From: Lithospermum erythrorhizon
Taxonomy: Eukaryota > Streptophyta > Magnoliopsida > Boraginales > Boraginaceae
Direction of reading: 5' to 3'
NCBI GenBank assembly: GCA_019722365.1
Contig: JADFUC010001373.1
Location: 372,001-436,000, forward strand
DNA: 64,000 nucleotides
In this document: piece after piece, positions 49,777 through 61,639 of the stretch
Layout: every line of letters starts with the position of its first letter
How positions within the stretch are numbered: the first letter of the stretch is position 1
Translations under genes and position numbers: made by a program
The notes under the pieces: generated by a model
What the model saw: only the letters and a program-made list of their open reading frames with translations
Databases searched by the model: none
What the model was told of the DNA's origin: nothing

Positions 49777-51140
49777 TTGATTAGTAATTAGTAAACTAAA
49801 TTAGAGTATATTGTCATAATAATACTTATATTAGTTTTCACTCTATATGAAATATAATTCATCGATATTATGGTATAAAAAATGCATGCATGAATATGTA
49901 TATGATATGTATATAATCCACTTTATTGATGAACATTCAATGTACAAATCGGTACCTTCATCTTCTATTTGAATGACTTCTTGTGACCTTTATATTAAAG
50001 TTGTTATTTATATCAAAATTTTAAAAGTGTCCATATCAGGTAATAGACCTCATCTTAGGAACTTATACATATATTGTAAAGAATGTTTACATAGGTTACA
50101 CACCGCTGATCATCATATAAGTAAGATATTTGATCGTGACGTTCATATAAAATAGAGGCATTTATGCATTTTCAATGCTTTTCATTAACTAACACGATTT
50201 TATGTCCATGAAGCGGTTGATTACGTTTCTATTTGAATTAAGGTAAAAATATAATTATACTCTTTATAAGCACCAAGCTTACTAAATTCTATAAGCTCCT
50301 AAATGGGACTCCAAGTAATATTAATCACATATATATTATTGAGACTTAACTTTTTATTAAAAAAGGTATAGTTTTTAAAAGAGATATGTCATCTTTATTC
50401 CATTGATTTTCAATATAATTCATTCAAGGATTTAGACATCTCGGCTAAAGACATCTAATGCGTGGGCCTTTTGTCTATTTTCGTGGCTAAAATTGAGAGA
50501 ATTTCATAAAAAATATCTTGATATTATTCATTTTTGTGCAAATATTATATTATTGAGTCAATCATCAATTAAAATATGTTAAAATAAATACATAAAATAA
50601 AGTTGAATAGTAGAACTAGGAATAATTTATACTACTAATCAATTGAAAAATAATATTTTCTAACAATAAATAAAATAACATAAGGTGCATTTTTTATTAA
50701 ACTCCGAAATTAATATTTTCTAACAATAAATAAAATTACATAACGTGGCATTCTTTTGCTGAACCTCAAATGAAGTGGTAGATGATAACAAAACTTTTAA
50801 ATCTATTATTAAAATTATATTGTTAAAATAAATTGGTCATATAACTATGAACAAAATGAGTTATAATATAAATCAAAAACATAATTTATAAATTTTACAT
50901 AAATAGTTAATCACTTATTTATTACGCCGGGCTTTAAATACTAAGTGATAAATACTTACATTTAACGCTCGTGACATTTTACTAAAGATATACGGGCATG
51001 GTGGATACTTCCATTGTCGAAAATAATGAAATGGCATCTTAATTTTGCAAAGAAGCTTCACAATTAAAAACTCCACAACATATCAGTACAATCTCACTAA
51101 ATGTACTTTATTTTCTTATAGTGACAAAGATTAAGCAGGA
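49777..51140. other. Intergenic DNA with a small direct repeat
   Basis: No gene. TAATATTTTCTAACAATAAATAAAA occurs at 50651-50675 and again, with the last base changed, at 50711-50735 (60-base spacing). Confidence 0.45.
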
Positions 51141-52926
51141 TAGTAAAAATTTATTAATTAATTTTAATTAAATTCGATTTATTTTAATCGGTAAAATTAA
51201 TCAAATAAGAAATTGATTACACGAGTCACTAATGTGGATAATTAGGGGTTCGGTCTCAAGTTCCAAATGAAAATCGAACACGTGTAAAATAATAAGGGTT
51301 CCCGGGAATTAAGCCCCCGAAATTAATTGAAGTCAAAATTAGGGTTTTTACATTAATTAACCCTAAATTTTAACTCAAACGAGGGTTTCCCAGAAAATAG
51401 CCCGAATTAAATGTCAATTAAAGTTAGGGTTCGAAAATCCCTAATTTTATTACAATAAAAATTGGCTATTTGGCCTAAAAAAGAAAGTTTCGGAAGCTAC
51501 GTGGCTCAAAATGAAGACTCTAGGAAGTTTGGGCTGATATGAAATACGCTTTTGACTTGTGAAAAAGATCTCGAACGCTTCCTCGCTTCATGAAAATAGG
51601 CGGCCATATGCTTTGCTTGGAAGCAAAGTACTTCATAAAATCAACGGCTCTGCCTCAAAATCAATGATTAAGATCGTAACTATGCGATCACGGATTTAAC
51701 CAATCGAAGAGCTACCTAGAGCCTATAAATACCCCCTATTATAGCCAAAAACACGACTTCCACCACCAAAGTGAAATGCAACAAAAGCTCGAGAAAATTA
51801 TGCATAAAAACACCCCATGTATTTCTTCATAGAAAATTCAAGATTGCCAAGCCAAGTGAAAATTCACCACGTAACCACCACAAAAACATATATAAATCTT
51901 TAACCTAAAGTATGGAGGAGGGAAAACACTCCGATCTTCATTTTCCAAAACCAAAATAATATGATCTCAAAGCCAAGAACGGAGGCAAATACACCGAAAT
52001 CTTTAACCTAAAGTCAAATAGGCGCTAACTGGTGAAACGAGTAGAATACTACAAATCTTCAACTCCAAAAACCAAAATAGGCGCTTAAATTGGTGAACGG
52101 AAGGGTGCCAATCACGTAAATCTTCAACTCCAAAAAACCAAAATAGGTGCCTAATATTAAGAGCTTGCTTGAATTCATCGCATAAACACGCACTTCATGA
52201 ACAATACCTAAAAATCGACGAATCCGATCGTCGATCTCACAAATCAAATCACCATGTGATTAAGCACAAAGACCCCTATAGTAAAAACCGCATTATATAA
52301 GCTTACATAGCCAAAAAACTATCTATCAAGAAATATGGAGTAAGTCGCTAAAGCACCTTTACTAGTACCAAGCATATCCACATAGGATAGCACCCTCGAG
52401 GTCGACTGTCGCTAAGCACCGAACTCCGCCTAAATTGCACGGGATCAAGTCAAGTTAGGCACCTAAGCTGACACATATCCAAATCAAATCTAAGTCCTGA
52501 CTAAGTCTAAAAACCAAGATCAAGTCCGCATACCATACGGCATATCGCCAAGCAAGTTTCCCGACTGACCATATCTAAGTCAAAGACCTAGTCCAAGACT
52601 AAGTCTCATCCAAATTCAGATCATACAAAGTCCGTCTCCTATATAAAGTTAGGATCACATAATGATTCAAGCTCAACCGAGTCCAAAATTTTAGATCACA
52701 TATGTCCGTGCACCAATCAAGCTCCAAATTTCTATTCCGCATTAATCTGCAAATCAAGTCCAAGACTACATCAAATCCAAGTCCAAGATCTCAAGCAACA
52801 AGAATCATTAGAGCAATAGATCGATAGCCTGATTTCAATCGTTTGATAAACATTTCCTTTCACTCCAGATACTTCCAAAGCCGAGTTTTATTTACTGTGC
52901 TCATACTCATAAATACAAAATCTTCA
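51141..52926 (+). repeat. 5' LTR of the large element
   Basis: Shares with the right LTR: GAAAATCC.TAATTTT, ACGTGGCTCAAAATGAA, GACTCTAGGAAG, ATTAAGATCGTAA, CCTATAAATACCCCC (TATA box, 51722-51736), GTATTTCTTCAT, TAAATCTTCAACTCC, AAAATAGG.GCCTAATATTAAGA, GACTTCAATCG. The start TAGTAAAAATTTATTAATT is probably a changed TGTTAA. The end is near TACAAAATCTTCA. Confidence 0.75.
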
Positions 52927-53059
52927 GCAAAGCATATCTGGAATGGCCCGGGCACCCTACTCTTCGCTATTTTTACCTTCGCAGAGACGCCCAAATATAA
53001 ACACCTCGGTGTCTCTACCTCAAACATATTAGTTTGAAGCCTTAAGCTACACGAGTAAT

Positions 53060-53452
53060 TACAAGGCGTACATCTAGGCGTTTCTAAAATTGCTCAAGAT
53101 GCTGTCTCCTCGTGGTAATAGCGCTGCACTCAATACCCCCTGGGGGTCGAGCCCACCCCAGCCGAGTATTCATCACTATCCAACTGTGGTTCTACACCCC
53201 TCGCTCCACCACGTAGAGAGTCTGGCACCCTACCCACTAACTCCCCAATATTTGCTAAAGAATAAATGACGGAGTTATGATCCCAGAGGAACAAGTAGCT
53301 GCTCTCACAAAAGTGATCGAGGACTTGGCCAAACAAGTACAATACCAGGACGACTGACTATTTGACTTAGTTGGGAAGGTAGTCGATCACGAGCATCGAA
53401 TTCCAAGCTAACCTAAGCGGAACCGAGCCCTAACGAGGCACTCCAATTCTCC
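53060..53452 (+). pseudogene. Gag-like fragment of the large element
   Basis: A frame from about 53283 reads PEEQVAALTKVIEDLAKQVQ, then a stop where the next codons would give DLVGKVVDHEHRI. This is a charged, probably coiled-coil stretch like the N-terminus of plant gypsy gag proteins. The preceding codons (LSPRGNSAALNTP) fit a gag start near 53100. The reading is cut off by the CACTA-like end at 53453, and I did not find its continuation with confidence. Confidence 0.45.
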
Positions 53453-54840
53453 CACTACTAGAAAAAGGAGCATTTGTGATATAATTATAAACTCTTGGCC
53501 ACTAAATGTCAAGCACTCATACATTACCTAACGCCTCTACGACACAATAATAAAGACCCACAAAATTTCCGGGTCAAAAAGTAATCGGCAATATAGTTGA
53601 CATTCAGGTGGCATAACTGCTTTTCCTGCTAGAAATGGCTTCACATGACGCCATCACAAGCGTAACGTTCCTCGAAAACATCCCTCACGAAGAACGCCGA
53701 GAGTTTTTTCCGGTAAACAAATACGCCACTAAAATGTCACAAGAGTTTTTCCCGGTAACAAATATGTCACCGAACGGCATAGTTTTAATAACTATATGAC
53801 ATAATCAGAGGTTTCCATTTATTCTCTTAAAAATTCGATAACTCACAAATCTAATTCTTTTGTGTGTGATGTAATTGTGGCGTAAATGAAATTAACATTA
53901 TTTATTCTTAACTGTGTATCGTTAGTGTCATGTTATATATAATTAACAACACTAATAACATAATTTTTTATAATTTATCAGATTAATATTAACTAATTAT
54001 TCATTTTTCTAATTATATTTTTCTAAAACATAGAATGTGGCATTTATGTTACGTTATATTTTACTTGAATAAAAATTTAAATTATTTAGGAAAATAATTT
54101 AATAGCTCAGGTCATTAGTAGTATGATTGTGTTAATAATTTTAATTAAAATTTCATATTAACATTTATTTAACTTAAATATTCCTCATATCAATATTAAC
54201 TAAATTTTTACTTCCAATTATATTTTTCTAAAACTCGTAATGAAAAATTATGTGGCGTTAGGATTAAATGTAATAAACATTTAAATGATTTATAAAATTA
54301 ATTAAATTGTTTGTGTCATTACTATGACGTTGTATTAATAATTTAATCATAATTTTCATATCAAGATTTATATTAACTTAATATTCCTCATATCAATATT
54401 AACTAATTTTTCAGTTTCCAATTATATTTTAATCAGAAATTTTATATCAATATTTAAATTAAATTAATGTTCTCATGGGTGTGTGACGTTATCAATATTT
54501 AAATTAAATTAATGTTCTGATTTAAGCGATTGTACGACGCTTTATTACTTCTTATGATATTAATTTCATTTGAATGGTAAACAAGTTTTCTTCTATGTGG
54601 CGTTGTATGACGCTTGTCATTTATTATGACATTAATCGGCTGAAAAGAGTCAAATGATATAAAGAAACGTCGACATTAACGATTTAAAGTATACGGCATA
54701 TCTACGACGTTGTTATGGCGTGACGTCAGAGTATAAAATAGCTAATGTACATTCAGATTTTACATTCACGAAGTTTCACATTTTACATTCTAAAAGTTTC
54801 AAAGCCTTTTTTCAGAGTATGTAACGCCGTGTAATGTTCA
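53453..54840 (+). mobile_element. CACTA-like transposon end with subterminal repeats
   Basis: CACTACTAGAAAAA at 53453-53466 is the standard outer end of CACTA/En-Spm elements. The next 1.3 kb contains repeated TGTGACGTT, ATGTGGCGTT, TACGACG, ATGACGCTTGTC and CGACGTTGTTATGGCGTGACGTC words in both orientations, as in CACTA subterminal regions, then a TATA-like GTATAAAATAG near 54731. The matching right end (TTTTTCTAGTAGTG) was not found. Similar GACGCTT/TATGTCG words at 57490-57650 suggest where the right arm may lie. No transposase could be identified between. Confidence 0.6.
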
Positions 54841-57480
54841 AATTGTTGAGCTTGGCAAATTCATTGCGCTGACGCTGGATCCTTCAAATCATCGATTAGT
54901 AAGATATATTTTATTGTTTTATTTGTTAATTGGTTAAGTTTGTTATATCTTACTACACCTAATAATAATATATATTTAGATCTCGTTGTTTAATAGAAAT
55001 ACCTCAGGACGCTTTGCTCATGATGACAAGACTTTGGTGAGTTTGTGCCCGAAACTCCATAGATGAAGAACTTTATAATGTCACTATTGAAAATGGTAGC
55101 TTATAGTAATAGTCAACAATACCCAAAGTTCTCACGATTTGCTGCCTTCAATTTGTTCAACAATCGTTGCGCATAAAAGGTGAATTGATGCGATTCTGGA
55201 TATGTATTAAGAACTCGGTCACAACATTTGGATACCTATTTCTAAAAGTTACATTTATGGGTTAGATGAAATGTTTAGCATAATAAAATATTGTATCTTC
55301 TTCAAAATTGTTAATTTTAATCTTGAATAATCATTATTTTGTTTAATCCAATATTGCTTTGTTTACAAATACTTCCCTACAATTATCTTTAAAAAAAAAA
55401 TTAGAAACTATGACATTATTGTGACATTTTTTAATGTATTAATTACATTATGTATAATATTTTTGAGTTATGTGATAAATTAATAATCGCTTCTATTATC
55501 AAATTGTGATGTGTTGCCAGTGGGCGGTTCTTCCTGAACGTCAGATATATGTCAAAGACTTTAACCTTTCATTATTCATTAATACAAAAATTAAAAATTA
55601 AAATATTAAAAAATAAACATAATTTATTCAAACAAAGTCTCTATAGCGGTAATAGGGTTCTAACAAAGCCATCAGACCACAAAACGAGAATCTCTAATAA
55701 AGGAGGATAATCACAGCATCTCCAATGACCTCGAGCATTTTCTAAACTGAACTCTCTCCATACCAAGGTTTCTTTGTTTGCAAACAAATCTGCCACCCGT
55801 CTAGAAGAATTCTCGTGTGTAAGCCTGCATATCAAGCTAAAATCTATGGGCATCAGAATGAAAAAATGAACTTCATTCACAATGATGGATATCATGAAAA
55901 ACGTATATGACATCGGCGATCTATGCATCTCTTATGCTCATGGCTACGTAGTAAATTTCGTTCATGACAACAAGAAAAGTCCACAAACCAAAAGCAACTT
56001 ACACCTCTACATAAAACAACAACAAGTCCTGAGGCGTTGGTCATCAAATTTAACACGCTGATGGATATGTTTCCACTTAGTGGGCAGTGCATGGGGTGTC
56101 AAGTTCACAGGCCAAGAGTCACATTTACTGGCCACTGTTCGAATTGATTCAGCGGCTCGTGCTGCACTCTACCAAACCTCAAGCCAAAAAACTGCCATGC
56201 AGTTATGCCACTTTCAGTATTACTGGCTTTCCACGGGCTGCATTGACCAAGCTATTGGGGCGCAATATTGCGAAACTTGCAAGTTAGAGAAGATGTATTT
56301 CCACCCGCGATGTTCTATGTAACGGAGCATTTACCTCGTTTCACTGGCTGCACAGGCCTTGATGCAAAGGCCGTGGATGTACCCATTACACATTTTAATT
56401 TGTGGGAATAATTAAATGAGGAGAAGAATTTATGAGACTACTGCCATTGTACTATCACCCAGTCGGCCTACAAACTTACTGAAAAGTGAAGGTATTCGAT
56501 GAACGATAAAGAAAACAAAACCCTAATGCATATCTTTGCACATGCAGCTGATGACCATACTTAGTGTACCATCTACAATTTCACTCCATTTGTTGGTGAA
56601 ACTACTTATCAATGCATAAACACTAACCTCCTCCGTAATCCAACAATTCCTACTCTAAATAATTAATGTCTCATTATGAACGCCCAAGAAACTAATTTTT
56701 AAAAACAATTTGTCATATAATCTCATCCTACTTGGTTTGGATACATATACAGCATTTTAAAAAATCATGTCTTATATACTTAAAAATGATTCTTTTTATT
56801 TCTTCTTTTATTATATGAGGCTGAAAGTAAGTTGTAGTTATTAGTTATTTAATTAATTATTAATTAAATATTACATGTTATTGATTTTATCACTTGCTTA
56901 TTATTTTATGCATATAAGCATATATATAATAAAATTAATTATTAATATCAACTCAAAGACGCTATGTAAAAATATCATCATTAATGCCTCAGATGGGAGC
57001 AGGTTTAAGTTATTAAGTACGGCTGGGAAATTAATTATTTATTACTTCAAAGTATTTACATTTTTAAGTATAGATTTATTATTATATTTAAAGCCAAATT
57101 AATTATTTAAAGTTGTTTATAAATAATTGTGGCGGCGAAGATTTCTATTTTATGATTGTGATTTTGATATGCTATGATTATTATTATATTTAATAAATAA
57201 TTATTATTATTTAAAGTGAGACGCATGGCTATGATTATTATTATGTTTGAGCCAAATAAATTATTTGGCCATTATGTATAGACGTTATCAGTGGGTATTC
57301 TTGGTTACATTATATATAATAAATTAATTGAGTTTAATATTAATGACATTATTTTGGGCAAAATCATTTTCATTAATTTTGTGTCAGTTACCACTAAGAT
57401 TCCATTAATTAAGTGTGTTTAAATAAAGATATTTTTTCCACATATTTTAAAATTTAATTATATTAACATAAGCGATTTCA
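54841..57480. other. Unassigned interior of the nested CACTA/LTR region
   Basis: Contains broken open frames that I cannot identify: minus strand 55641-55928 (95 codons, many hydrophobic residues) and 55892-56092, and plus strand 56080-56330, followed by a readable VTEHLPRFTGCTGLDAKAV-like stretch near 56322-56378. The GC content of 55640-56400 is higher than its surroundings, which suggests old coding sequence. 56600-57480 is AT-rich with nothing recognised. Confidence 0.35.
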
Positions 57481-58203
57481 CTGCCGTGTTTTAGGACGTG
57501 ACGCTTACCACATATGCTATAATTTAATTAGCGGATTATTAAGCGTACTTTTCCCTACCAAGTGTGTTTCATTAATTTAAAAATGCATAAAAGATTTCTA
57601 TGTCGCTTTCAGATCAAATCATGACGCTTCTATGTCGTTTCGTTGTCACCTTCATGCACGGGCACCCAAGACGGGATCACAACCGAATTCTTTGGCAACC
57701 TGATATGGGCGCGAAAAGTGATATCAGTGTGAATATTAGTAGATGGAGGGTCATCCGCGGCACATCCTACCAACCCCATATATCCATAAGCATTGCGCCT
57801 CGACCCTACATCAATGTCCGGCATCGCAAAAGTCGCATTTTGAAAAGAAACGACAAGTTTTTCAAAAAAGAACCCAGTCCCCTAAAGAGCCATGGCACCT
57901 CCATGTTTTTGCTGCGCTTTGATATGAATTCAAATTAATGCAAGCAAGCCTGGAAATGGTGCTTGAAATCCAACAGTTATGTCTATAGAGATTTACTATG
58001 TCCTGGGACCCACTGTTGGCATCCTCGATTTAGTTCCTAAAAGGCAAGACAATCCAATATACAAATATCAGCCCATGAGCAAATGTTATGGAATGAATGT
58101 CCCCTTGAAGGACAATGCCTAAACATGTAAGAACAACAATTTCCATCTTCATGAAAGCAATCAATGGGTCGAGACTCAACCTCAACACCTAGACTATCTT
58201 AAC
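57481..58203. other. Unassigned part of the large element
   Basis: 57490-57650 repeats CACTA-type words (GACGTGACGCTTACC, CTATGTCGCTTTC, ATGACGCTTCTATGTCG). A 112-codon plus-strand frame at 57600-57938 has no similarity I recognise. The right boundary of the CACTA insertion probably lies in this interval. Confidence 0.35.
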
Positions 58204-59055
58204 AAAGGTAAACGCATTACGCGATCAAAAACCCGAGGTTCCGAGCACTTCTAAGTACACTCAAATACTCCCTCCCGGTACGAGGATAAACTACCCAAAT
58301 CATCCCGAGTAATGGTGATAAAAGGCCTACCTCTTAATCGCCGAATACGAGTATAAACAATCCATCCTCTCGGTACGCAGGTTACTTTACCCATGGCCCC
58401 CGAACACGTAGAATAACCGTCCAACCCTCTCGTACGAGGTTAACTTACCCGTAGAACTCCTAAGCAATATAACTACCCAATTACCCTCCTCGGGATACGA
58501 GGCTAAAAGATCAAACCTCCCTGAACTACTTTTGACTCGATCCCTAATGCAAAATTTGAACTCTAAATGCAGTTTTGCTAACCATAAACAAATCCTATTT
58601 TATTCCAAGTCTTCAAAGGGAGATATCGCAACAAAGGTAAACGCATACGCGATCAAAACCCGAGGTTCCCACACTTGGGCACACTCAAATACCCTCTCCC
58701 GGGTACGAGGGATAAACTACCCAAATCATCCCGAGCATGAGGATAAAAAGGCCTACCCCTAATCACGAATACGAGTATAAACAATCCATCCCTCTCGGGT
58801 ACGAGGTTAGCTTACCTATGTAATTCTCGAACACGAGAATAACCATTCCAACTCCTGCATGAGTTGACCCCCTACCCAGAGAACTCCCTGGCATGGAGAA
58901 CCACCCAATTACCCCTCCCCGATGAGGCTGCAAGATCAAACCCCCCTCGAAATTACTTTTGACTTTGAATCCCTTTCTAAAGTAGAAAGCACTTGAATCC
59001 CCAAATGCACCATAAACCATAAAAAACTATTTTACCCAAGTCTCAGCAGAGAAAA
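58204..59055 (+). repeat. Two-copy tandem repeat of 429 bp with nested TACGAGG subrepeats
   Basis: AAAGGTAAACGCAT.ACGCGATCAAAA occurs at 58204 and 58633. Both copies carry the same order of landmarks: CCCGAGGTTCC, CACTCAAATAC, TACGAGG.ATAAACTACCCAAATCATCCCGAG, AAACAATCCATCC, ACTTTTGACT. Inside each copy, CTCTCGGTACGAGGTTAACTTACCC-like subunits recur about every 60-70 bases. The array lies in the 3' half of the LTR element. Confidence 0.8.
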
Positions 59056-59525
59056 ACACTACCTCAGCTTTGGAAGAACACATCGCTAATAACTTCCCTA
59101 TCACGGAACTATCAAGCTAAAATCAAAAATTTGATGTGTACATAATATATAGTTGAAATTGAATAAAGTTCCTGCCTCCAAAGAATGAAGACGTAGTTTA
59201 CCAAACCCTCTATATTCCTCTCCTCGGATTCAAGCATCAAGTCCCAATAGTTGTAGCCAGCCAGCTGCTAAGTGACCTGCATGAGCAACAACATGTAGAG
59301 TAGCAAAGTTCCATATTCTATCCGTAATATGCCCTTTCTGTAATTCGAGGAGACTAAGAACTTTAGTCACGAGGATATTCGAAACAAGGAGTACATCAAG
59401 TAAATTATCCATAGAACTGCCCAGGTTATAGAAAGAATACATCCTCTTACAAAAAGAAAATAGGAGATCCTTCTACCTGAAACACGCAGAGTCTTGGGAT
59501 CTCTGAATATTCATTCATACAGACA
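59056..59525. other. Spacer between tandem arrays
   Basis: Noncoding part of the large element; no structure seen beyond short stretches resembling the flanking arrays. Confidence 0.35.
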
Positions 59526-59860
59526 AAGTTGTCCTGACTAATAAGCTGTGAAAGCAAGCCAAGAACATATCCTATCCTGTAAAATAAGCCTCTAAAGTCG
59601 GATAGTGTCATCCTGACTAATAAGCTGCTAAGGCTAGTCAGAAATACATGGACATCCTGACTAGTAAGCTTTGAAGGCCAGTCAGAAATATATCATATTC
59701 TATCCAATGTTTCCCGAAAAAAAGTCGATAAGGCCCAGCAATGACTCATTGTTACCAAAGTCAAATATATCTCATCCTCAAGCATTAAAAGCAAGTGACA
59801 TATTATCCCCACAGACTAAATAAGCTACTAAAGCCAATTAGTAATATATTTCCCCATCTA
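59526..59860 (+). repeat. Tandem hairpin-forming repeats (CTGACTA...TAGTCAG)
   Basis: Units begin TCCTGACTAATAAGCTG at 59532 and 59611 and TCCTGACTAGTAAGCTT at 59654, with a weaker ACAGACTAAATAAGCTACTAAAG near 59813. In the second and third units CTGACT is matched by AGTCAG 17 bases later, so each can fold into a short stem-loop around AAGCTGCTAAGGC. Spacing is irregular (43 to about 160 bases). Looser GCTGCTAA/GTTGCTAA words continue to about 60200. Confidence 0.65.
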
Positions 59861-61639
59861 GGACCACAAGCCTCTAAGCCTGCCACAAATCCACAATACC
59901 AAGCAGAGCTCCTCGAGAAGTCGCAGGACTCCTGCCTAACCTACCAATTAGGCATTCCTTGGTGATGAGCCCCATATGCTCGACCATCTCAAGATGAAGT
60001 TAATAAAGCCCTCGAGTAAAAATACTATCCAATCCTAGTACAATCAGAAGATCCACACCTTTTCTCGTTGGAGCATCATACGACTCAAGCCTAGTAATCG
60101 GCACCTCAAAAAGTCTACATCAACAAATAACCCTCGGGATTATGCTGCTAAATCCCATGTGGTGGAGTTGCAACCTCAAGATAGGATTATGTTGCTAAGG
60201 CTCCTAGATTGCAACTCCGGACCAGATTCAAGAACCCTTGGATTTGGGGACTGCGAAGTTTCACATAATGGGTCGCTTCAAGAAAGCAGACGCAGCACGG
60301 GAAGAATAAAGTTGCAAGATGATCTCACCCATCCTCAAAGTAGCGTGGATATCAGAATCACCAAAGTAATGCAACAAACTTTCAAGACTCGAGAGCCTTT
60401 ATGGAAGTATATCTCAAGAATGGGATACTACTAGATGGTGATAAGATACCTCGCCCATGACCAACCTAGTTCACTTCAAGCGATCCATACGTACGTGACC
60501 TCGTGAGGATCTAAAACTAGATAATGGGAAGTTCGTGATTCAGAAATAGTTGCCCGACGATGGATCTATACACTACCAAATAGAAGTCATCCAAACTCCA
60601 GCACATGAATAAAACAGCCCATGGCAGTAGTAAAGTCGAAAGCTTTGTGGCAATTTCACCAACAATAAGCTACCCCATATCCATCAAGAGTACCTCATGT
60701 CGAAGACAGCCATTTGCCAAAGCATACTAAGTGATATGAAATGTGGAATCCCAAAGAATACACCATATAATTCGATGTAACGAGAGCGAAAAGTTAATCG
60801 TATCCCCTGCACCTGTAAGGCCTCTCAAGTAGAAATAGGTATCCCAAAGAAGTGGCACGCTATCTGTAACCTGCGAACACTCCGCCTAAGTCCAACATAG
60901 CCTAGATTGTAATCCCCGCAGCATGCGATCCCCGGAGAAACCGCAGATCCTACGGTAAGTGACGACATGATCTAAAAACTTAAAATTGTTCAAGAGACTG
61001 TGGGTTCACACTACCCAGTAGCAATAACCCGAACTATGTGTATACTAGATTTATAGATGTATCACTTGCAAGGACTAGAGATCCACTCATTTATAACTCC
61101 GCACTAATTAGTGAAGTAAAGTTTCGCGCCTCGTGGAAATGTATAACTATAAAGCAAAATTTAAATGCCGAAATCCTTACTCACACAAAAGTTGTCCCTC
61201 AACATCATGAAAAGAACTTATGCATGAAGCTGCGGTAGTTCATGAGCAAGAGTAGAAGCTTAATAAAAATTTAAAACATTGATTAATCTCTACTCCCATA
61301 AGCAAACTCAAGATCATGTAACAAAGCAAAAAGAAGAAGCGGGAGAACGGCATGTGGATGAACATAGACGCTTAAGAATCCTAATCCTAAAGGAACTTTA
61401 CGAAAATGAACCCAAAGCCATGTCGGGCTCAAGGACAGGTATTTCAATATTCCTCTCTTTACGCCTTGGTGCTGTTACCTTGTTGAATTGAAGATATCCA
61501 CGCGAACCATGTTCCTCAAACTCAAATACTATGCCAAAAACAAGCATCAAAGACAAATAAAAAATGCTACTGTACCCAAAGGGATTTCGGCACAGCAAGC
61601 TAACAAATAAAATTATTAGGCCTATACTGCATAAAAGAA
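59861..61639 (+). other. 3' internal region of the large LTR element
   Basis: No protein domain recognised. Open frames at 60159-60434 and 61279-61491 show no family similarity. A purine run AAAAAGAAGAAGCGGGAGAA (61328-61347) could be a polypurine tract, but the right LTR match only begins about 300 bases later. Confidence 0.35.

Noticed and set aside
56063..56080. TTTCCACTTAGTG as a possible right end of the CACTA element
   Set aside because: It matches the inverted CACTACTAGAAA only loosely, and the following bases do not repeat the TCC that precedes 53453.
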